Below are positions 20,788 through 34,701 of a stretch of 64,000 nucleotides of DNA, one piece after another (the first letter of the stretch is position 1; each line of letters opens with the position of its first letter). Below the pieces are notes generated by a model. The model was not told where the DNA came from, did not search any database, and saw only the letters and a list, made by a program, of their open reading frames with translations. The stretch comes from Saturnia japonica (lineage: Eukaryota; Arthropoda; Insecta; Lepidoptera; Saturniidae). Made by a program: the position numbers and the translations under genes. The stretch is from contig CM065325.1 in NCBI GenBank assembly GCA_033032175.1, positions 3,252,930 to 3,316,929 of the forward strand, given 5' to 3'.

Positions 20788-22699
20788 ATCAACTTAGAAA
20801 AGTTGACAATATTTAGTTCATATTTTAATACATAGAGCTGTTATGGATTATTAATACTTATAATGCTGGGTTAAATACCAGGACTATACGACAGAGGTAG
20901 AAGAAATTTTTTATCGGTTATGTAACATGAAGCGTTAAACAAGCCGAGTACAGAACTTTACAAAAAGCTAACAGAAATGTCGCTACAACGATAGAGAATG
21001 TAAGATGTATTGAAAAATATTTCAAAAAGCCTACTAAATTATACCTAAACGAGAAAATTATTAAAGGGATAATAAGGGATAGTAGGGTATACCTACTCAT
21101 GGCCCTCATAGTGACTGACTTCGAAAATTGTGTTATAGGTTCAACCAGCCATCTAACCAGATACGTAATTATTTTTACCGTAATTTAAGATGACGATTGT
21201 GTGTCACTCGATATTCATTTGTTCTTTTATAGTACACGTCGGCGCTACTGCCTAGGGGGTGTTTGGTAACCACCACAAAAGTATTAAAAGGGGGTCTTTC
21301 ATACAATATTTTTATTAATTTAAAATACAGTAATTCAAGATTTCTGTACCGAGTTGGAAATAAGAATAATCCCAGTAGGTTCACTGAATAATAATGTTAC
21401 CTCGGAAGGAAGTCATAAGAATGTCGAATAAACGTAAATACTGAAGTTTTTTTTTTCTTAAGGGAACATAGCCGACGGCACCATCTAATCATATTAAACA
21501 TTTTAATTACATAATTAATAATAAAGTTTATAGACTTTAATGCAATCCATCTAATATCTAAAATAATAAATTATGGTTAATTGCATTTTTACAACAAATT
21601 ATTTACATTAATTATATTGTGGAACAGTTGATTAACACATAATAGTAATGAATAATTTCATAAAGCCATTTATACAGAATTTATATAAAACGAATTAAAT
21701 ATTAGTCTTATAAAATTAAGTTATGTCCAAGAATACCGTAAGGGCGACTTGCACCAAAAAAAATCAAGTTTTAGCTTAAATTCAGTTTAGATGTGGCAAA
21801 ACGTGTGCAACTGTCTAACAATCTCATTTAGTTCAAACCGCCCTAAGATATTTTAATTAGTATATTATCAATTTGTTTAAATAGGTACCTACTACATTTT
21901 ATAGACAGATGGCGATATTAGTACACCGGAAGTAGTTACGAGCGGACCTTTATACAACTACCAAGTTTTACCATAAGTATAAGACTTAATTTTATAATTT
22001 AAAATTAACGAACTACGAGTATATGCGTGGGTCATAGGTTTAATAAAAATCCTATATCTCTATCAACAAAAAAGAAATTGTCCACAAATTTGATTTTCTT
22101 AAACAGTAAATTTTTTTTTATCTTAATGTCACCTTAAGAAAGTCGTAAAGAAACGTAGGTAATTTATATCTTCTTCGATTGTAAGAATGTTATTTTCTTC
22201 TACTCATTTATGATGTTGTTTTAATGCTTTTGTTAATCGAATAAGTTTATGTTATTTGGTGTTTTTCTTTGTATTTGTAAGACTTAACCACCTTAACTAT
22301 ATTTCCAGTAACTTAAATAACAGTGTAAGAATGCAATGACTTCATATTCACGACTATATCAATTTGACGCAAACTTTCTCATAGTTTTGTGAAGGGCTTC
22401 AGTGAAATGCGAGCGGCGTGGCGGAGCGCGGACGCTATACGTACTATAACTTTGCAGAAGTGACGGCATTTCTCGCTATAATATATTTATTACGTACTAT
22501 CATTTAAGTTATAAGTCAGGGAAATTATTATATGAATTCTGTCTGTTACTATTTTCTCAGTACGGCAGAGTTTCTCTAGTGAATATTCAATGTTAAAACA
22601 AGGACAGATTCCGGACACCAGCGCACGTGCTAGTGGTTAGGTTGCCCCGGACAAAACGATTTATTTATAGCAGTATAAGAAACTATAGAGTATTACTTA
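20788..22699. other. no gene seen
   Basis: AT-rich sequence. A GC-richer patch near 22400-22450 contains no motif I can name. Confidence 0.4.
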
Positions 22700-23045
22700 T
22701 AATATTACAAAATAAACATCGCATTGTCCTACAGAAGATCGCAGCCAAACAACCTTGTGTTTCGTTCCTACAGTGGCTAAATAAGACTAGGCTCCTCGTG
22801 GAACAAGGTCAGCATAGCATCGCGCTAGTAATATTTCTGGGGCCCTAGCAAAGTTGCCTTTCTACAATCGTTAACACTAACGAAAACAAAAAAGAAAGTA
22901 TGGAATTGACATATCTGATCAGGTGATTTAACGTTGAGATATCCCTCACGTGTTACAAGCGTTCACAAGCTACGGTAACCGCTTACCGTTCATCGAGCCG
23001 TACGCTTCTTTGCCAACTTAAAAAATGTAGGCACATAAAGGAGGA
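22700..23045 (+). mobile_element. non-LTR retroposon 3' fragment, lepidopteran type
   Basis: CCTACAGAAGATCGCAGCCA, later GCTACGGTAACCGCTTACCG and GAGCCGTACGCTTCTTTGCC with an AAAAAATG tail, form a 3' end that also occurs at 49420-49640 and, in part, at 44735-44815. I recognise the style as a common lepidopteran LINE/SINE 3' end but not the family. Confidence 0.55.
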
Positions 23046-23459
23046 CCAGACACAAAGACCCAAATACTCAAATCCCAGCCACAGAATGGCTGCAGAAGAA
23101 AAAAAAAACATATATAATTGTATAATCTCGTCTGAGAGCCGTAATAAATTAGATTAATCTGCATAAAGCCGTGTAGAGAGTGTTTGCGAGGCGTCTACAC
23201 GCGTCGAGACCTTTATATTTTTTACAAGCACATTATTGTTTAACGCCATCCATCAAAACCTTATATTGTAGCAAGAAAAAATTTATTCAGAGATAAAATT
23301 TTAATGTTATACTGCGATCATAAAATTCTAACACAGATGGTCCTTACGAAATAAAATAGCTTCATGATTTATTGATTTTGTAACCGTGCAAAGAATAAAA
23401 AATATTTCACATCTGATTGCTTAATCTATGAACGCCAATATTACACTAAGAATGATTTT
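23046..23459. other. nothing recognised
   Basis: AT-rich sequence without a supported feature. Confidence 0.4.
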
Positions 23460-23860
23460 ATAGTCGCGCTTGTAACCGCGCGTGCCGTAAGCGTCGCGGG
23501 CGCAAATACGACAAATGTTTGTAGTATCTACTCACGTTTTAATGCTACGCGTAGGTCTGCCCCGCGCTGTCGATAAACCGCGCTCGTCTCGCCAGCGCTT
23601 CTTGTCCGCGGTTCGCACTTCAGTAGGGGTCACTGCGGTCAAAGACATTGCCACAGTGATTAGACGTGCTGCTAGTGTTGTTGTTTTATATTTTCATATT
23701 CCAATTTCTACAAGACGACGCGACGGACCGCGCGAGAGTGACTAAACTCCATATACAGTTTGAGCGGGCTTTGAAGCAGCTCTTACCAAACGCGCTGGCC
23801 GTAAGCGTCAATATAAAATCAGCCTAACTGCTCTCTTTCCGCGCGTTACGGATCTATACA
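23460..23860. other. CpG-bearing GC-rich patch
   Basis: This stretch is clearly richer in G+C and CpG than its surroundings (GCGCGCG, CGTCGCGGGCG, CGACGCGACGG). It includes a TCAGT initiator-like motif near 23620. It may be a promoter or first exon of a host gene outside my recognition, or an old GC-rich transposon. The open frame 23515-23745 has no domain I recognise. Confidence 0.35.
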
Positions 23861-24467
23861 ATAATTTTTGTTCATTATAATGACAACTATTCTATTACGT
23901 TTGTATATTGTACTTCAATGTATTTCATCCAACATTTCGTGACTTAGGTTTCATCTTCTCAGGTTATTAAGTTTGATTTATGTGAACAATTGAAACCAAT
24001 TTGAAGTAAATGCACGGGACGTGAATTTCAACTTGTCTCAAAATATCCCAAGAAAGTTTTTGAAAGGTACCCACCACTTTACTATTACGTGACTTGACTA
24101 CGTTGAACATACTTGCACAATGGAAAATTAATAAAAGGGTAAAAATGAATAATATAACAACGATTTCATATAGAAAGCCTATAAAAGAAAACATATTTTA
24201 GTAATTCATTTTATTTGTCATGAGTCAAAGTGTGTACAATATAAATAAAATCACACAGAAAACTGATAGATGAAGAAATATTGATGTGAAACCTCTAATG
24301 GGTGCGGCGGGTCAAACCGGTTTTTGACCCAATGTTGGTGGTTGTTGGCGTCGTGACGCTTTGGTCCAACGTTGGCGGTGAGAATCCGAGTTATTTTTTC
24401 TTATAGACAGACTGGCTTATTTCAAAGTTTCAAGAATGGCTACATTAAAAGTGGTTGGTAGGAATCA
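23861..24467. other. nothing recognised
   Basis: Mostly AT-rich. A short GC-richer block at about 24300-24390 is unassigned. Confidence 0.4.
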
Positions 24468-24770
24468 CAACCACCATACACATAGTACTAAAATAAATAT
24501 CTTCACAATGGATTTCTTTTGGTTTATCGTGTTTTGAGATCATCCGATGTATTTATTTATCAGATACAGTTACAGTCAGTTAGTCAACCAATAGACTATT
24601 TGCCTATTGCATACTCAAAGACAATCGTACATAAGGAGTAAACTCCAGTCGTGCTTCGGAGATGACATACACACTTTTTTTTCAATATTCACTAAAATAT
24701 TTACAAATCTGCCGGGCGTCCCGTGACAGACATCTGTTTTATTTTTCATAATCATCAAAATTATATTGTA

Positions 24771-25560
24771 TTAGCCTTGCCCCACCGCTTCACCCGTGTT
24801 AAATTTATACGATCAACTCTCCACCGCACCGCTTACGCCGCCAACTCACCCATGTAGCCTATCGTTATTCTTCCTTCTTGTACTTGCCTACAGCTTTCCA
24901 GATTGCTGACATTCATGGTTACTGCTTGCGTTGCGTGAATTTATATAGCGGTTCACTCGTGTTAATTTTATCCGACAAACACTGCGCCGCCAACGCACCC
25001 ATTGTTCTTCCCGCAAGTACAAATTATTTTAATTTTTCTTCTAAACTATGTGTCCAAAAATCATACTCTAAAGAGCAAAATTTAACTTCATAAAATTGTC
25101 TTTATGATGAAATAACTTTTGTTTGTAAGGATTAATATGCCATGTCTAAAATAATGGTTGTAAGTCACTATTTAATTTTCAACAAATCTTTGTCACAAAA
25201 TACCTCATTGTGGTTTATGTATAAGAGATAAGCATATTTTTATCGCTGGTTTTTTTTAGATATACTAAGGACCAATACTATTGTAGAAAATTGTATTTCG
25301 GTATCATTAATGATTGCGCCAGCGCGCGCGGTTATAGCAATTAGGAAGGGCCTCGACTTCCAACTTACATAACAAAAATAAATATTTAAGGCTATGTGAG
25401 AGTTGTAGCCTAATTCCTACTACTAACTATTCCCCGAGAGTCTGGCTATCTATCATAATTATACAAAAATATTTTTTTGAATCCCACTGATAGTTCCAGA
25501 GATTAGTGTGTTTAAACAAACAATCAATAAAACATTTCCGCTTTATTATATTAGTATAGA
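24771..25560 (-). mobile_element. Helitron-like element, family A, full length (790 bp)
   Basis: On the minus strand the 5' end is TCTATACTAATATAATAAAG, preceded by A, and the 3' end is a hairpin of CACGGGTGAAGCGGTGGGGC type leading to a decayed CTAA. The interior is collinear with 52078-52825 and 60680-61318 (shared: TTTGTTTGTAAGGATTAAT, TTATGTATAAGAGATA, AGGACCAATACTATTG). No coding capacity; it would depend on an autonomous Helitron elsewhere. Confidence 0.7.
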
Positions 25561-27875
25561 TTATTATAAATAACGTATTTAATAATAACGCTACAAAATG
25601 AAAATAAATTCAAATCTGATTGATAGTTTCCGAGATTAGTGCGTTCAAACAAATAAACCTCTTGAGCTTTATAATGTACAAATAATTATTTTATTAATTA
25701 TTATATTCATAATACAATATGTATTTAACCATCAAATAAAGTAATTTGTCGAACCTATAAAAAATGGATTACAAAATACTAAAATGTTACAAAAGTCACA
25801 CTATTTAATCAAATTATATTTATAACCTTGAAAGTTCACGCCTCATAAGCGACAGTGGAAAGTAATTTATGTCCACAAACACATCGCACCCCCATTTATC
25901 CTTTTTATGAAGACGTAAAGTATCCCTGGTAGCGACAACGGCCCTAACCGCTACACTTGATACATCATTTATGATATACCTACAGGTATACAATTTTATT
26001 TATCGCAATCTGTTGTAAGATATATCCCCGGTTTATGTTCTACGAGGGATATTTGAGAAACATTCTTATTGACTTTGTATTCACGTTTAATCGAGTATGT
26101 GCGATTCCTTTATGATCAAGTACCTACCTGTGTAAATCGTTCTAATACTAAGATTGTTTAAGAAATTCTTTCATACAAATAGCTTGCAAATGTTTTAGTT
26201 ATAGTTTTTTTTTTCAAATGATTTTAAAGTATTTTGAGTTCCACTGGAATAACATTTTTGTTAGAACTTACGCTGCTTTATTTTGGTCTTAATCTTAAGT
26301 AAGTTGTAATGTAAATAACACCGTATGACTTTAAACATCCAAGTAAATCTCACCTAGGAAATGGAGATAGATATGCACGTCATGATACGATAGTTGTAAC
26401 AACCATGCTTTATATTGGAACGTACATTAGAGTGATTCGCTTAAACGCATCAGGTTTAAGGTCACCCAAAGCATATCCAGTATTATATTTACGCATTCCG
26501 AAATAACAGCGGCGTTTGTTGATGGACTTGGTCTTTCGATGATCGTCACTATGTTTGGAGTGTACTTTGCTTACTACCAAGTACAGATCCATCGCTTAAA
26601 AAAATTAATATAGTATTGAACTTTAAAAATAACAGCAGTTCTGTTTTATGAGGTTTTTAGATAACCATGGTCGTTTTTCCGCTCACACTTTAAGTATAAG
26701 TACATTACATTAAATAAAATATTTCTCGCAAATCTACCGCATTACCAAGTACTTTTATTTTTGCCACCTAACACTGTTTCTTTATTATAATCTTTTGTAT
26801 ATTAATCTTCCTTGACTTCAAATACCACGACTATTAATACTTAAAATTAGTTATTGATTAAGGTTCATATTTCAAAAGCTATGTTTATATTTTATCAAAC
26901 ACTCGACAGTGTCATTTATTAAATTTGCGTTAGACAACAGTCATATCTGAACTGAATAATACATGATATTATATTTGGAAAGTTAGAATATACCATTAGT
27001 TGTTTGGTAATAGATTTTAGTTATGGTAAGCCAATGAAACGTATCAGTATGAATTTTAAATTGAAGAATATTTTAATATTTATAGATATAGAAAAACATG
27101 TCAATCCACAGTCCAGACAATTTCAGTCCAACGTGCTAGTTGTTCACAAATGTTACGTATTAACACATATTTTGATTAAATTTAATTTCAATACATAATT
27201 TCTATGTACAAATCTGTATTCCTTCAAAGTAGAGAAATAATCAGTGTTTAATAATATTTAGCAGTCCGCGGTTAAGGTAATAAAACGTTACGCAAGTGCG
27301 TGACGTCCTAATCAAGCGTACACACGGAAATTCCATTTAGAACGTTTTCACGGATCACTTGCCACGAAAGACTGTAACCGCACACCCATATCTAATGGTT
27401 TACATCCACTGAACTGTGAATCCCGAGTTATAACGTTTGTTAAAGCTGGTTCGATCATCTCGTGATTTTCGTATATTTCCGCGTGTTTAGCTTTATTTTG
27501 TTCAGGATTAACAAAGGTAAAAACGAATAGTTGATCTTCATCTTCACAATAAATAAGTGATGGATCTTTGGCGACTAAAAATGGTAATATATTCTGGTTT
27601 ACACCTAACTGGGAAGTCAGTTGGTTTAGAATTTATATGAAGCAAAATGAAAAGCACATACTATTTTATACTTAAAATCAATAATTGATCAAACACCACT
27701 AAATAATGTAATGGAATAGTTTTGTAGTACTCACAGTACAGTATATAAGCTGGACTTAAAAATATATACACAAATAAGTAGAAGAACGATATATCTAAAT
27801 AACAATTTGTACATAAGTTCACTAGTTAGAAATGATCGGTAGTACATACCTCTCACACCAGTATAGAGAATTAGT
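25561..27875. other. no gene seen
   Basis: AT-rich, possibly intronic or intergenic. Short frames at 26410-26592 and 27004-27198 show no domain. Confidence 0.4.
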
Positions 27876-28035
27876 CAGATTGCGACTTACGTACGACAAC
27901 CCAAGCCGAGTTCGGCCTCTTTTGTACTCTTGAGCTTGTTGCCTCGCTTTCGCGGCTGAATGCCTTCTGAGCTCACCTCCAAGCACGGTATAGCTGTTAA
28001 AGTCTCTTATGGCTCCTGGGCCTTTAATGATAACA
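27876..28035 (+). mobile_element. diverged Jockey-type LINE 3' fragment
   Basis: CCAAGCCGAGTTCGGCCTCT, CGCTTTCGCGGCTGAATGCC, GTATAGCTGTTAAAGTCTC and GGCCTTTAATGATAACAGTA align with the last 160 bp of the LINE at 1295-2010 but with many differences. This is the oldest-looking copy. Confidence 0.7.
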
Positions 28036-29781
28036 GTACAGAAAATACAACGTGTTTCAATAATTACAGTTACAAAATACAGTTTGACTTGAAACCACGA
28101 TAACCTGACATCTATAAAATTAAAGTAAATCAAATGGCTGCATATAAATGGTTGTAATCTTAAAATTTATCTTTACACAAATTATATAATTTTTCTTCCG
28201 TCTTGATACTCTGGAGAATAGCAAGAAAAAAATGCCAGTGAATTTATTAACGTTATCGTATCACGCGAGGACTAATCTAAATTCTTCTGTCTACTTAATG
28301 CGGGGATATTATTCGTTCGTGCGTCTTCCGCGTAAGGGTAAAACATTATAAGAGGAAGTAACATCTGTCTACCATAATTCAAATCATTTTAGCAATAAAT
28401 AAAATTGGAGAATAAAACCATTCTCATGGCATTATTTCTTCATGATACGTTTTATGAACTGAAATACTTTTGATACAAATGAAAAACAAATTAACTATAC
28501 CAATTAATTATCGATACTGTATTTAATAAATCAATATATAATAAATATTACTACAATTAATCTTTACTATCCTAAAAAATAAAATAAAGGATATAAATAA
28601 AAAGGCGTGGTTTGTACGTGTCTATTGATACTATTTGCTTACCATTTAGAGCAACTTTCACTTTGTATTTGAAACATTTTTAGATAAAATACTATTGTGC
28701 TGTTTTTTATTTATTAAAAAGACCTATGCCGCTGATTTTTTATTGTAAGAGCGCAAGATAACAATGTAAAACACTTCTTTTATTGACTGTAGATATTGGA
28801 TGTATGTAGTCGTATAATTTTTTAACGAGTATGGGACAGATGTCTAGAAGGTTGCGTCTGTCGCGTAGGTACTGATAATTGTTCATGTGTTTGAGAACTT
28901 ACGTCGTAGTCATTAAAAGGAATATGACATCGGAAATTAAAAAATATATTTTCGTTAGAACAGATAATAAAATGTGTTCAAGAATTGGCGTTGAATCTAA
29001 CAATATATTATCTATGGAATATATCTATTCCCGATAATCACTAAGTAAAAATAAACGCTTCAACCACAAAAACCATTGTTGAAATCGGACAGATGATAAA
29101 TTATTGAATAGGACCTATTATTCGTTGCGACAAAAAAAAGCTACAAAGGAAATCCAATTCGTTTCCATTTCAAATAACGTTCAATTACTTTGCAGTTATT
29201 TTTTGACGGAGTATAATATGTCGGTTGTGACATTATTTGTTAGTCATAAAAACGAATCGTCAAAAATAATGGGATTTTATTGGAATGTTATTTATGCGAT
29301 CAAGTCGTACGGGATTGTATTATTCAAAGAATGACGTCACTCTGTTAATTTTTATAATACCTAAGGTTGTTGGAAGTCTAACAAAGTAAAATTCTAATTT
29401 TTCAAACAGAAATTAGAGAAAACAAAAACATTCCGTATTATCAAGCACAAGACCGGAATCTCGTAAGTCAGCTTTGTTTTGCCATCGTCCTTTCGTCGGA
29501 TAGATTTCATGTAAGTGAGAATTACAGATATTTAAAATAAAACTTTTCTTGATCATGATTCCTCTTCTTTGTCCTCATCTCTTCTCGTTACATAAGATCG
29601 GGTATTTTAATGAAGAGGCGTCATTTGTTTTATGTAGATCTTCAATAGACAGGCCGAGAAGTTTCACGTCCTGCAGAACATTTGGCTTCCAAGTGGACGT
29701 GGTGGAAGTGGACATCTATTATCTCACAACATGGTCAATGTATTATTAACGAATAACAAAAGTATTAAATTTTGTAGTTTT
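28036..29781. other. no gene seen
   Basis: AT-rich sequence. Open frames at 29104-29334 and 29549-29749 contain no recognisable domain. Confidence 0.4.
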
Positions 29782-30090
29782 GAAGCTATGATGGCTCAGT
29801 TGGAAGGACACCGCGTCAATCAACGTGAGTTCGAATCCCTGCAACGACTCTAAACTTTCGGTGAAGGAAAAAATCTTGATGAAACTATAAGCCATAGGCA
29901 GCTCATTTTTTAATATCCGCCTGCCTATCTACCACCCTCAAATTGAAAATCTGTCTCCAAGAACCTAAATGTGTGTTCCGTTAGATGGATTTGTGAGGCA
30001 GGCCTCCCACTGGACTTAGTGTGTTACCATCTTAGGCCACATCGTAACTTAGCATAGAATAAGATTTTAGCCATACTGTAAAAACCTATA
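29782..30090 (+). mobile_element. tRNA-derived SINE, family 2, full length
   Basis: The head has a good A box (TGGCTCAGTTGG) and a B box (GAGTTCGAATCCC) at the expected spacing, then GGTGAAGGAAAAAATC. The body has ACCACCCTCAAATTGAAAAT, CCCACTGGACTTAGTGTG, TACCATCTTAGGCCACATCG and a decayed tail. Copies: 48314-48625 (full), 15518-15693 and 11399-11505. Confidence 0.8.
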
Positions 30091-30989
30091 AGGATATTAT
30101 TGAAGTTTTTTATTTATTTAATTTAACATATACTCCAACAACATTACACATTAAACAGTATTATTATAATTATTTAAATGTATTATACCAGATGCGTATG
30201 TTACTTAAAGGAGTATACAGCATTTCCCATAGCTCCGTACATTGAAACTATAATGGAAATAAAAGAATATATTAATGAGCACAAAGGAAATTTAAATTAG
30301 AATAGTAATAATAATAATTAGCAACAGGAAGAAGACAAAATGTTATTATAAATTGACAAAATAATTAGAGAAAAAAATAAGATAAACTTCTAATATTTTA
30401 AAATCAATAAGAATAAAATTATCTTTGAGCTACTTAAATAGAATTCATGAGAATAACAAAAAATAAAGATACAATGAAAATAATGATTAATTTATAACAA
30501 TGATAAATTTTAAAACTAACCTATGACTCAACTGAGTCAAAGTGTTCAAGTGCAAAGCAAAAATATGAATGCGTAACAAAAATAATAGAAATAGGGAAAT
30601 GGTAAAGCAATAAAGTATAAAGTCAGAAAGAAAATAAATTAATAAACCTAGAATATGTACAATACGAAAAAAAAAATCCGACGTAGTCCCACACCTTTTA
30701 CAAAGTATCAACTAATGTCATCAATTTTGGAATACATCCAAACACGACTAACATTTACTAAGAACGCCATTCCACGGATCACTCGTATTCTTACTATCAT
30801 TTCAAAAATGTATTAAACGCTATCTTAATTTTAGATCTTATCATATAGAAACTTTTCTGCCAATGATAATTAAAAAACATTATGCACAACATTAGTCTTC
30901 ATTTAACAACCTAAAATTTTAGTGATCCTTTAAAATAAACATAAGTCTGTGACAAGTTATTTATGTTATTATTACTATTAGTAACACTA
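30091..30989. other. AT-rich DNA, nothing recognised
   Basis: Very A-rich low-complexity sequence. Confidence 0.45.
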
Positions 30990-31610
30990 GCTGTGCCCAC
31001 TGCTCCGCTCGCGTGGACTACAGCGTGCCTCTTCCACCTACAGTGTCATCCACCAGTTATTTTGTAGCTCTTTTTAAAATCTATAATTATGAGCTATATA
31101 ATATGTACATCTCTAATGGTGGACTCAGTGTATGCCATTTAAGCGTCACAAAAGCGTATTTTTTCCAAATTGATTGGCGATTATCGTCACTGCTTGTTCT
31201 TATATGTCACTTTATCTTACAATATATATCCTATAATAACCTGACCAGGTAATATGGCCATTAATTAGAAAATAGAATGTGTAAATCGGACAAGTGGTTC
31301 TTGCGTGAAAAGAATATAAACGGTCAGAAAATAAACTAAGAAAAAAGAAAATATATTATAGTATTAGTTAAATATACATTCCTTTTTTGTATGTACATAA
31401 ACTTATATAATTTATAGACCATATAAATGTCCATACGTGTAGATCCATACATTCTAAATATACATCCAGACTAAAAACAATAGTCATACAAATATTTCAT
31501 TAAATTCGGTCCAGTAGTTTTTGCGTGTTTGGCTTACAAACTAATAGACAGACAGACAAGAATTTCAAAAACTGGCAAAAAGTGTTCTGTCCGTGTATCT
31601 AAGCCTCCCA
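30990..31610 (-). mobile_element. Helitron-like element, family E
   Basis: The minus-strand 3' terminus is CACGCGAGCGGAGCAGTGGG followed by CACAGCTAG. The interior shares GTTATTTTGTAGCTC and TTTTTAAAATCTATAA with 15866-16060. The far end includes CCAGTAGTTTTTGCGTG and AGACAGACAGACAAG, usual in decayed lepidopteran elements; the exact 5' end is not clear. Confidence 0.5.
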
Positions 31611-31734
31611 TAATATTTATTCTCAAATATATTTAATGTATAAATTTCGACTCTTTACTGTTTTGTTGTAAGTATACATTATTCATGAACTATAACTATG
31701 AATGTTATTTACGAGTAAAAAATGTTTGAAACTA

Positions 31735-32006
31735 AAATGTGAAAGAGGAATGATTTGATTTTATGTTTGTTTTTGTTTGTAATGGATAAACTCAAAAACT
31801 ATTGGTCCCATTTTAAAAATTCTTTCACCATTATAAAGCTACATTATCAAAGAGTAGCACAGGTTATATTATAATTTGAAAGATTAATACATTCCTCATA
31901 AAAATGTACATAGTTTTATACAAAGTATAAAAAATTGCCTACACGGGTGCGTTGGTGATGTTTGTCGTATAAAATGAACACGGGTGAAGCCGTGGGACAC
32001 AGTTAG
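31735..32006 (+). mobile_element. Helitron-like element, family B (~270 bp)
   Basis: The 3' end reads ACACGGGTGAAGCCGTGGGA then CACAGTTAG. The interior (AGGAATGATTTGATTTTATG, GGATAAACTCAAAAACTATTG, ACAAAGTATAAAAAATTGCC) matches, in reverse, 41851-42119 and 48000-48259. Confidence 0.7.
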
Positions 32007-33064
32007 TATTCGATACATCGTTAAGCGTGTCAACGGCAAATAAATCTATAAGAATGAAAAAAAAATTTATTACAGTTCTTCAGTTTTATCTTTTAGAATA
32101 CAAATTACTTTATAGTTAACTGGTTCAGAGAAATCGTAAGAAAATAACCAATAAAATATAGTTACTTTAAATTTTTCATCGTAATTCAGTTTTACATGAA
32201 AACGGGCTAATTTCTTGGAAAGTTAATATACGTAGATTGTTTCTAAAGCTAATGATTAACTCTTTACGACGATTTGTCACTCAGTTATTGGCTGTTAACA
32301 CAAAATGACACGTCTTATTTTGATAATTAATTACTCTTGAAGAGAAACAGTGATCGTCAGAAAATTAAATTGAAAGATTGTGAAAATATAATACTATCTT
32401 CTATAAAACATTATTTCGTACTTTTCACTGCACGTGAAATTAAAATAAATTATTTGTATTGCCTAATGTAAGTATGATATTATAATATTTAACTATTTAT
32501 AAATAAAAATGAAATACTGTTTTTGGTAAGCGTATCATTTGAGAACGGCTGTACCGATTTGGTAATTTTTTTATTTTAAAATGTCCGTAATAATCCGAAT
32601 TACGTTTTTATGTGAAGAAAAATTAGAAAACTTCCAGGGAACATTTTCAAATTGAGGTAAAACTGAACGTCCTTTTTTCTATCGGATTTTTGTATGAACT
32701 CAAGACTTCTAACTCACGATTCAAAGGATGGATTTTCGTAAATTTTTCTTTGATTTTCTTAATGGTCATGGAAATGTTATCAAGAAAAAAAAACGAGATT
32801 GGTGGCAGTATGGTCCAGTAACAACGTTTGCCGGGCCAGCTAGATATCAGTAACTGTTATTAAATTCTAAGGTAACTTATTTAGATTTTCACTTAACAGA
32901 AATATCTGCTAAAAGATCAAAGAACTTTTACTTCAAACGCTTCTTTAAGCACACTTTTTTAATTTATACCTTCTTTTGACGCGTTTACAAATCCTTTAAA
33001 ATCCATCGCTTTTAGAAATCCTTAGGGTAAAACTGCGAGTTGCGCGCGCTTCATGTGACGGAAG
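32007..33064. other. no gene seen
   Basis: AT-rich. A phrase ending CCGGGCCAGCTAGATA near 32845 could be another decayed plus-strand Helitron 3' end. Confidence 0.4.
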
Positions 33065-33300
33065 TGCGACATAATGAAGTTAACAATCAATAATAATAAT
33101 AATAAAAATTCATTTTACCGACTTTAAATTTGTTATTGTTTAAAAATAATTTACCGTTGTTCAAATATATCCTAGATAAATTCAAATAATGTTTATTTAA
33201 ACAACGTTCAATTATTTTTACACAATTGAAAAAATTAAAAGCCAGTAAAATGAATTCACATTATTATCACTGATTGCTAAGTTCATTACGTTTTTGGTGA
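33065..33300. repeat. fold-back (MITE-like) element, family F
   Basis: The left arm (CGACATAATGAAGTTAACAA, AATAATAAT, ATTCATTTTACCGAC) and the right arm (GCCAGTAAAATGAATTCACA, TTATTATCACTGATTGCTAA, GTTCATTACG) are imperfect inverted repeats over some 60 bp with a loop of about 110 bp. Single related arms lie at 40500-40560 (reversed) and 57866-57970, each preceded by GTGAC-GAAGTG-C-ACAT-type sequence. Confidence 0.6.
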
Positions 33301-34620
33301 GCGGAGTAACATTTTTAGATTTATTTTTGTTTTGTTATCCAAAAAAAACTTCTTACGTAGGTACCGTACCTGCATACATAAGTAGTACACACAAGTTTCA
33401 TTCTTATTTTAAGTTTATTAAAAATATTTTGTTTATGACTAAAATAATAATTATTATTGATTTATATAAAACTAAATAGTAACAAAATTTACCATAATTT
33501 TTTCTCAATGCTATTTCTACCCGAAAAATATCTGATTTACTCTTGTCGCACCACAAGAACCTTACCTCATAAAACAAACAGACTTTGTAAACGATAAAGA
33601 CAATTCAACACTATATAAAATTAGTACCAAAATATTTTACACACTAAAGATTACCAAAATTTAGAGAGTATTATTACTCCAGTAAAATAATGAGAAAAAT
33701 CAGTCGTGTAATTTCTGAAAAAATAGTGCATAACATACTAAGCTATTTCTAACTTTTCTTTTTTCAAAGTCGGTTACAAGTAGAAACCCTTGTTTACTCT
33801 ACAGGGTTGTGTTTCCAACTCTATTTTTCTGTTCAATAATATTTGAGAACTATCTTTTTTCACCTTGCTTTTAAAAAAATTGACAAAGGCAAAGAACTGT
33901 TACTCAAGCGATATTAAATGATTTGCTATAAGAAGCACAATTTTCGATTATTAGTGTGCACGTAATTTTTTTAACCTAAATAAACTACATTACAAATACA
34001 TATAATTTTCAGTAAAAAATTATAATATAAATTGTAAAAAATATACTTTTCATCTACGACATTGTAAAATTAATAATGCATATATGCAGATAATAATATT
34101 ATTACGTTCAATTGTGCTTTAAAATATTTATAAAGAATATTGTCATTTATGAAGTAAATAGGCTCTCAAACACGCAACCCTTTTTATGCAAAAGTACTTA
34201 CTAGTTTATTATTATTTAGTTTTATTACCCTAAATGAGTACTTTTCGTAAATAACCTATGAAACGACTTAAAAAGGCCCTTAACTCCCATTATAGCGTTC
34301 CACGAGCTGATAATATGTCTTATCTTCGATAGAGGGTTGTTGAGAAAAAATCTATAAAGTTTACGAGTAGGTCCAGTAAGGCGCTATCGGTTGCCAAGTG
34401 TCGAATGTTTCAACCTTCATAAAATAAGGGAATCACGTAAAAAGGAAAAAGATTACTGCTGTTCCTTGTACAGTTTCCTTAGCAAATTGCAATTGGCTTT
34501 ATATGATACAAAGACTACATTCTTCATTTTATAGGGCCTTAAACAGGCTAGTCTAATCATAAATTTAGTTGGCTCTAGTGGAAGCTGAACTGAACTTAGT
34601 GTCTTTGTTAATTTAATGGT
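33301..34620. other. no gene seen
   Basis: AT-rich sequence without a supported feature. Confidence 0.4.
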
Positions 34621-34685
34621 AGTTTCATAGATTAGTGTGTTTAATCAAAGAAAAACACCTTTCTGCTTTATTATATTAGTATAGT
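34621..34685 (-). mobile_element. Helitron-like element, family A, 5' end fragment
   Basis: GATTAGTGTGTTTAATCAAA and CTGCTTTATTATATTAGTATAG match the minus-strand 5' ends at 25560 and 52825. It lies just outside the mariner element. Confidence 0.55.
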
Positions 34686-34701
34686 TATTTAGAATCTTAT
34701 A

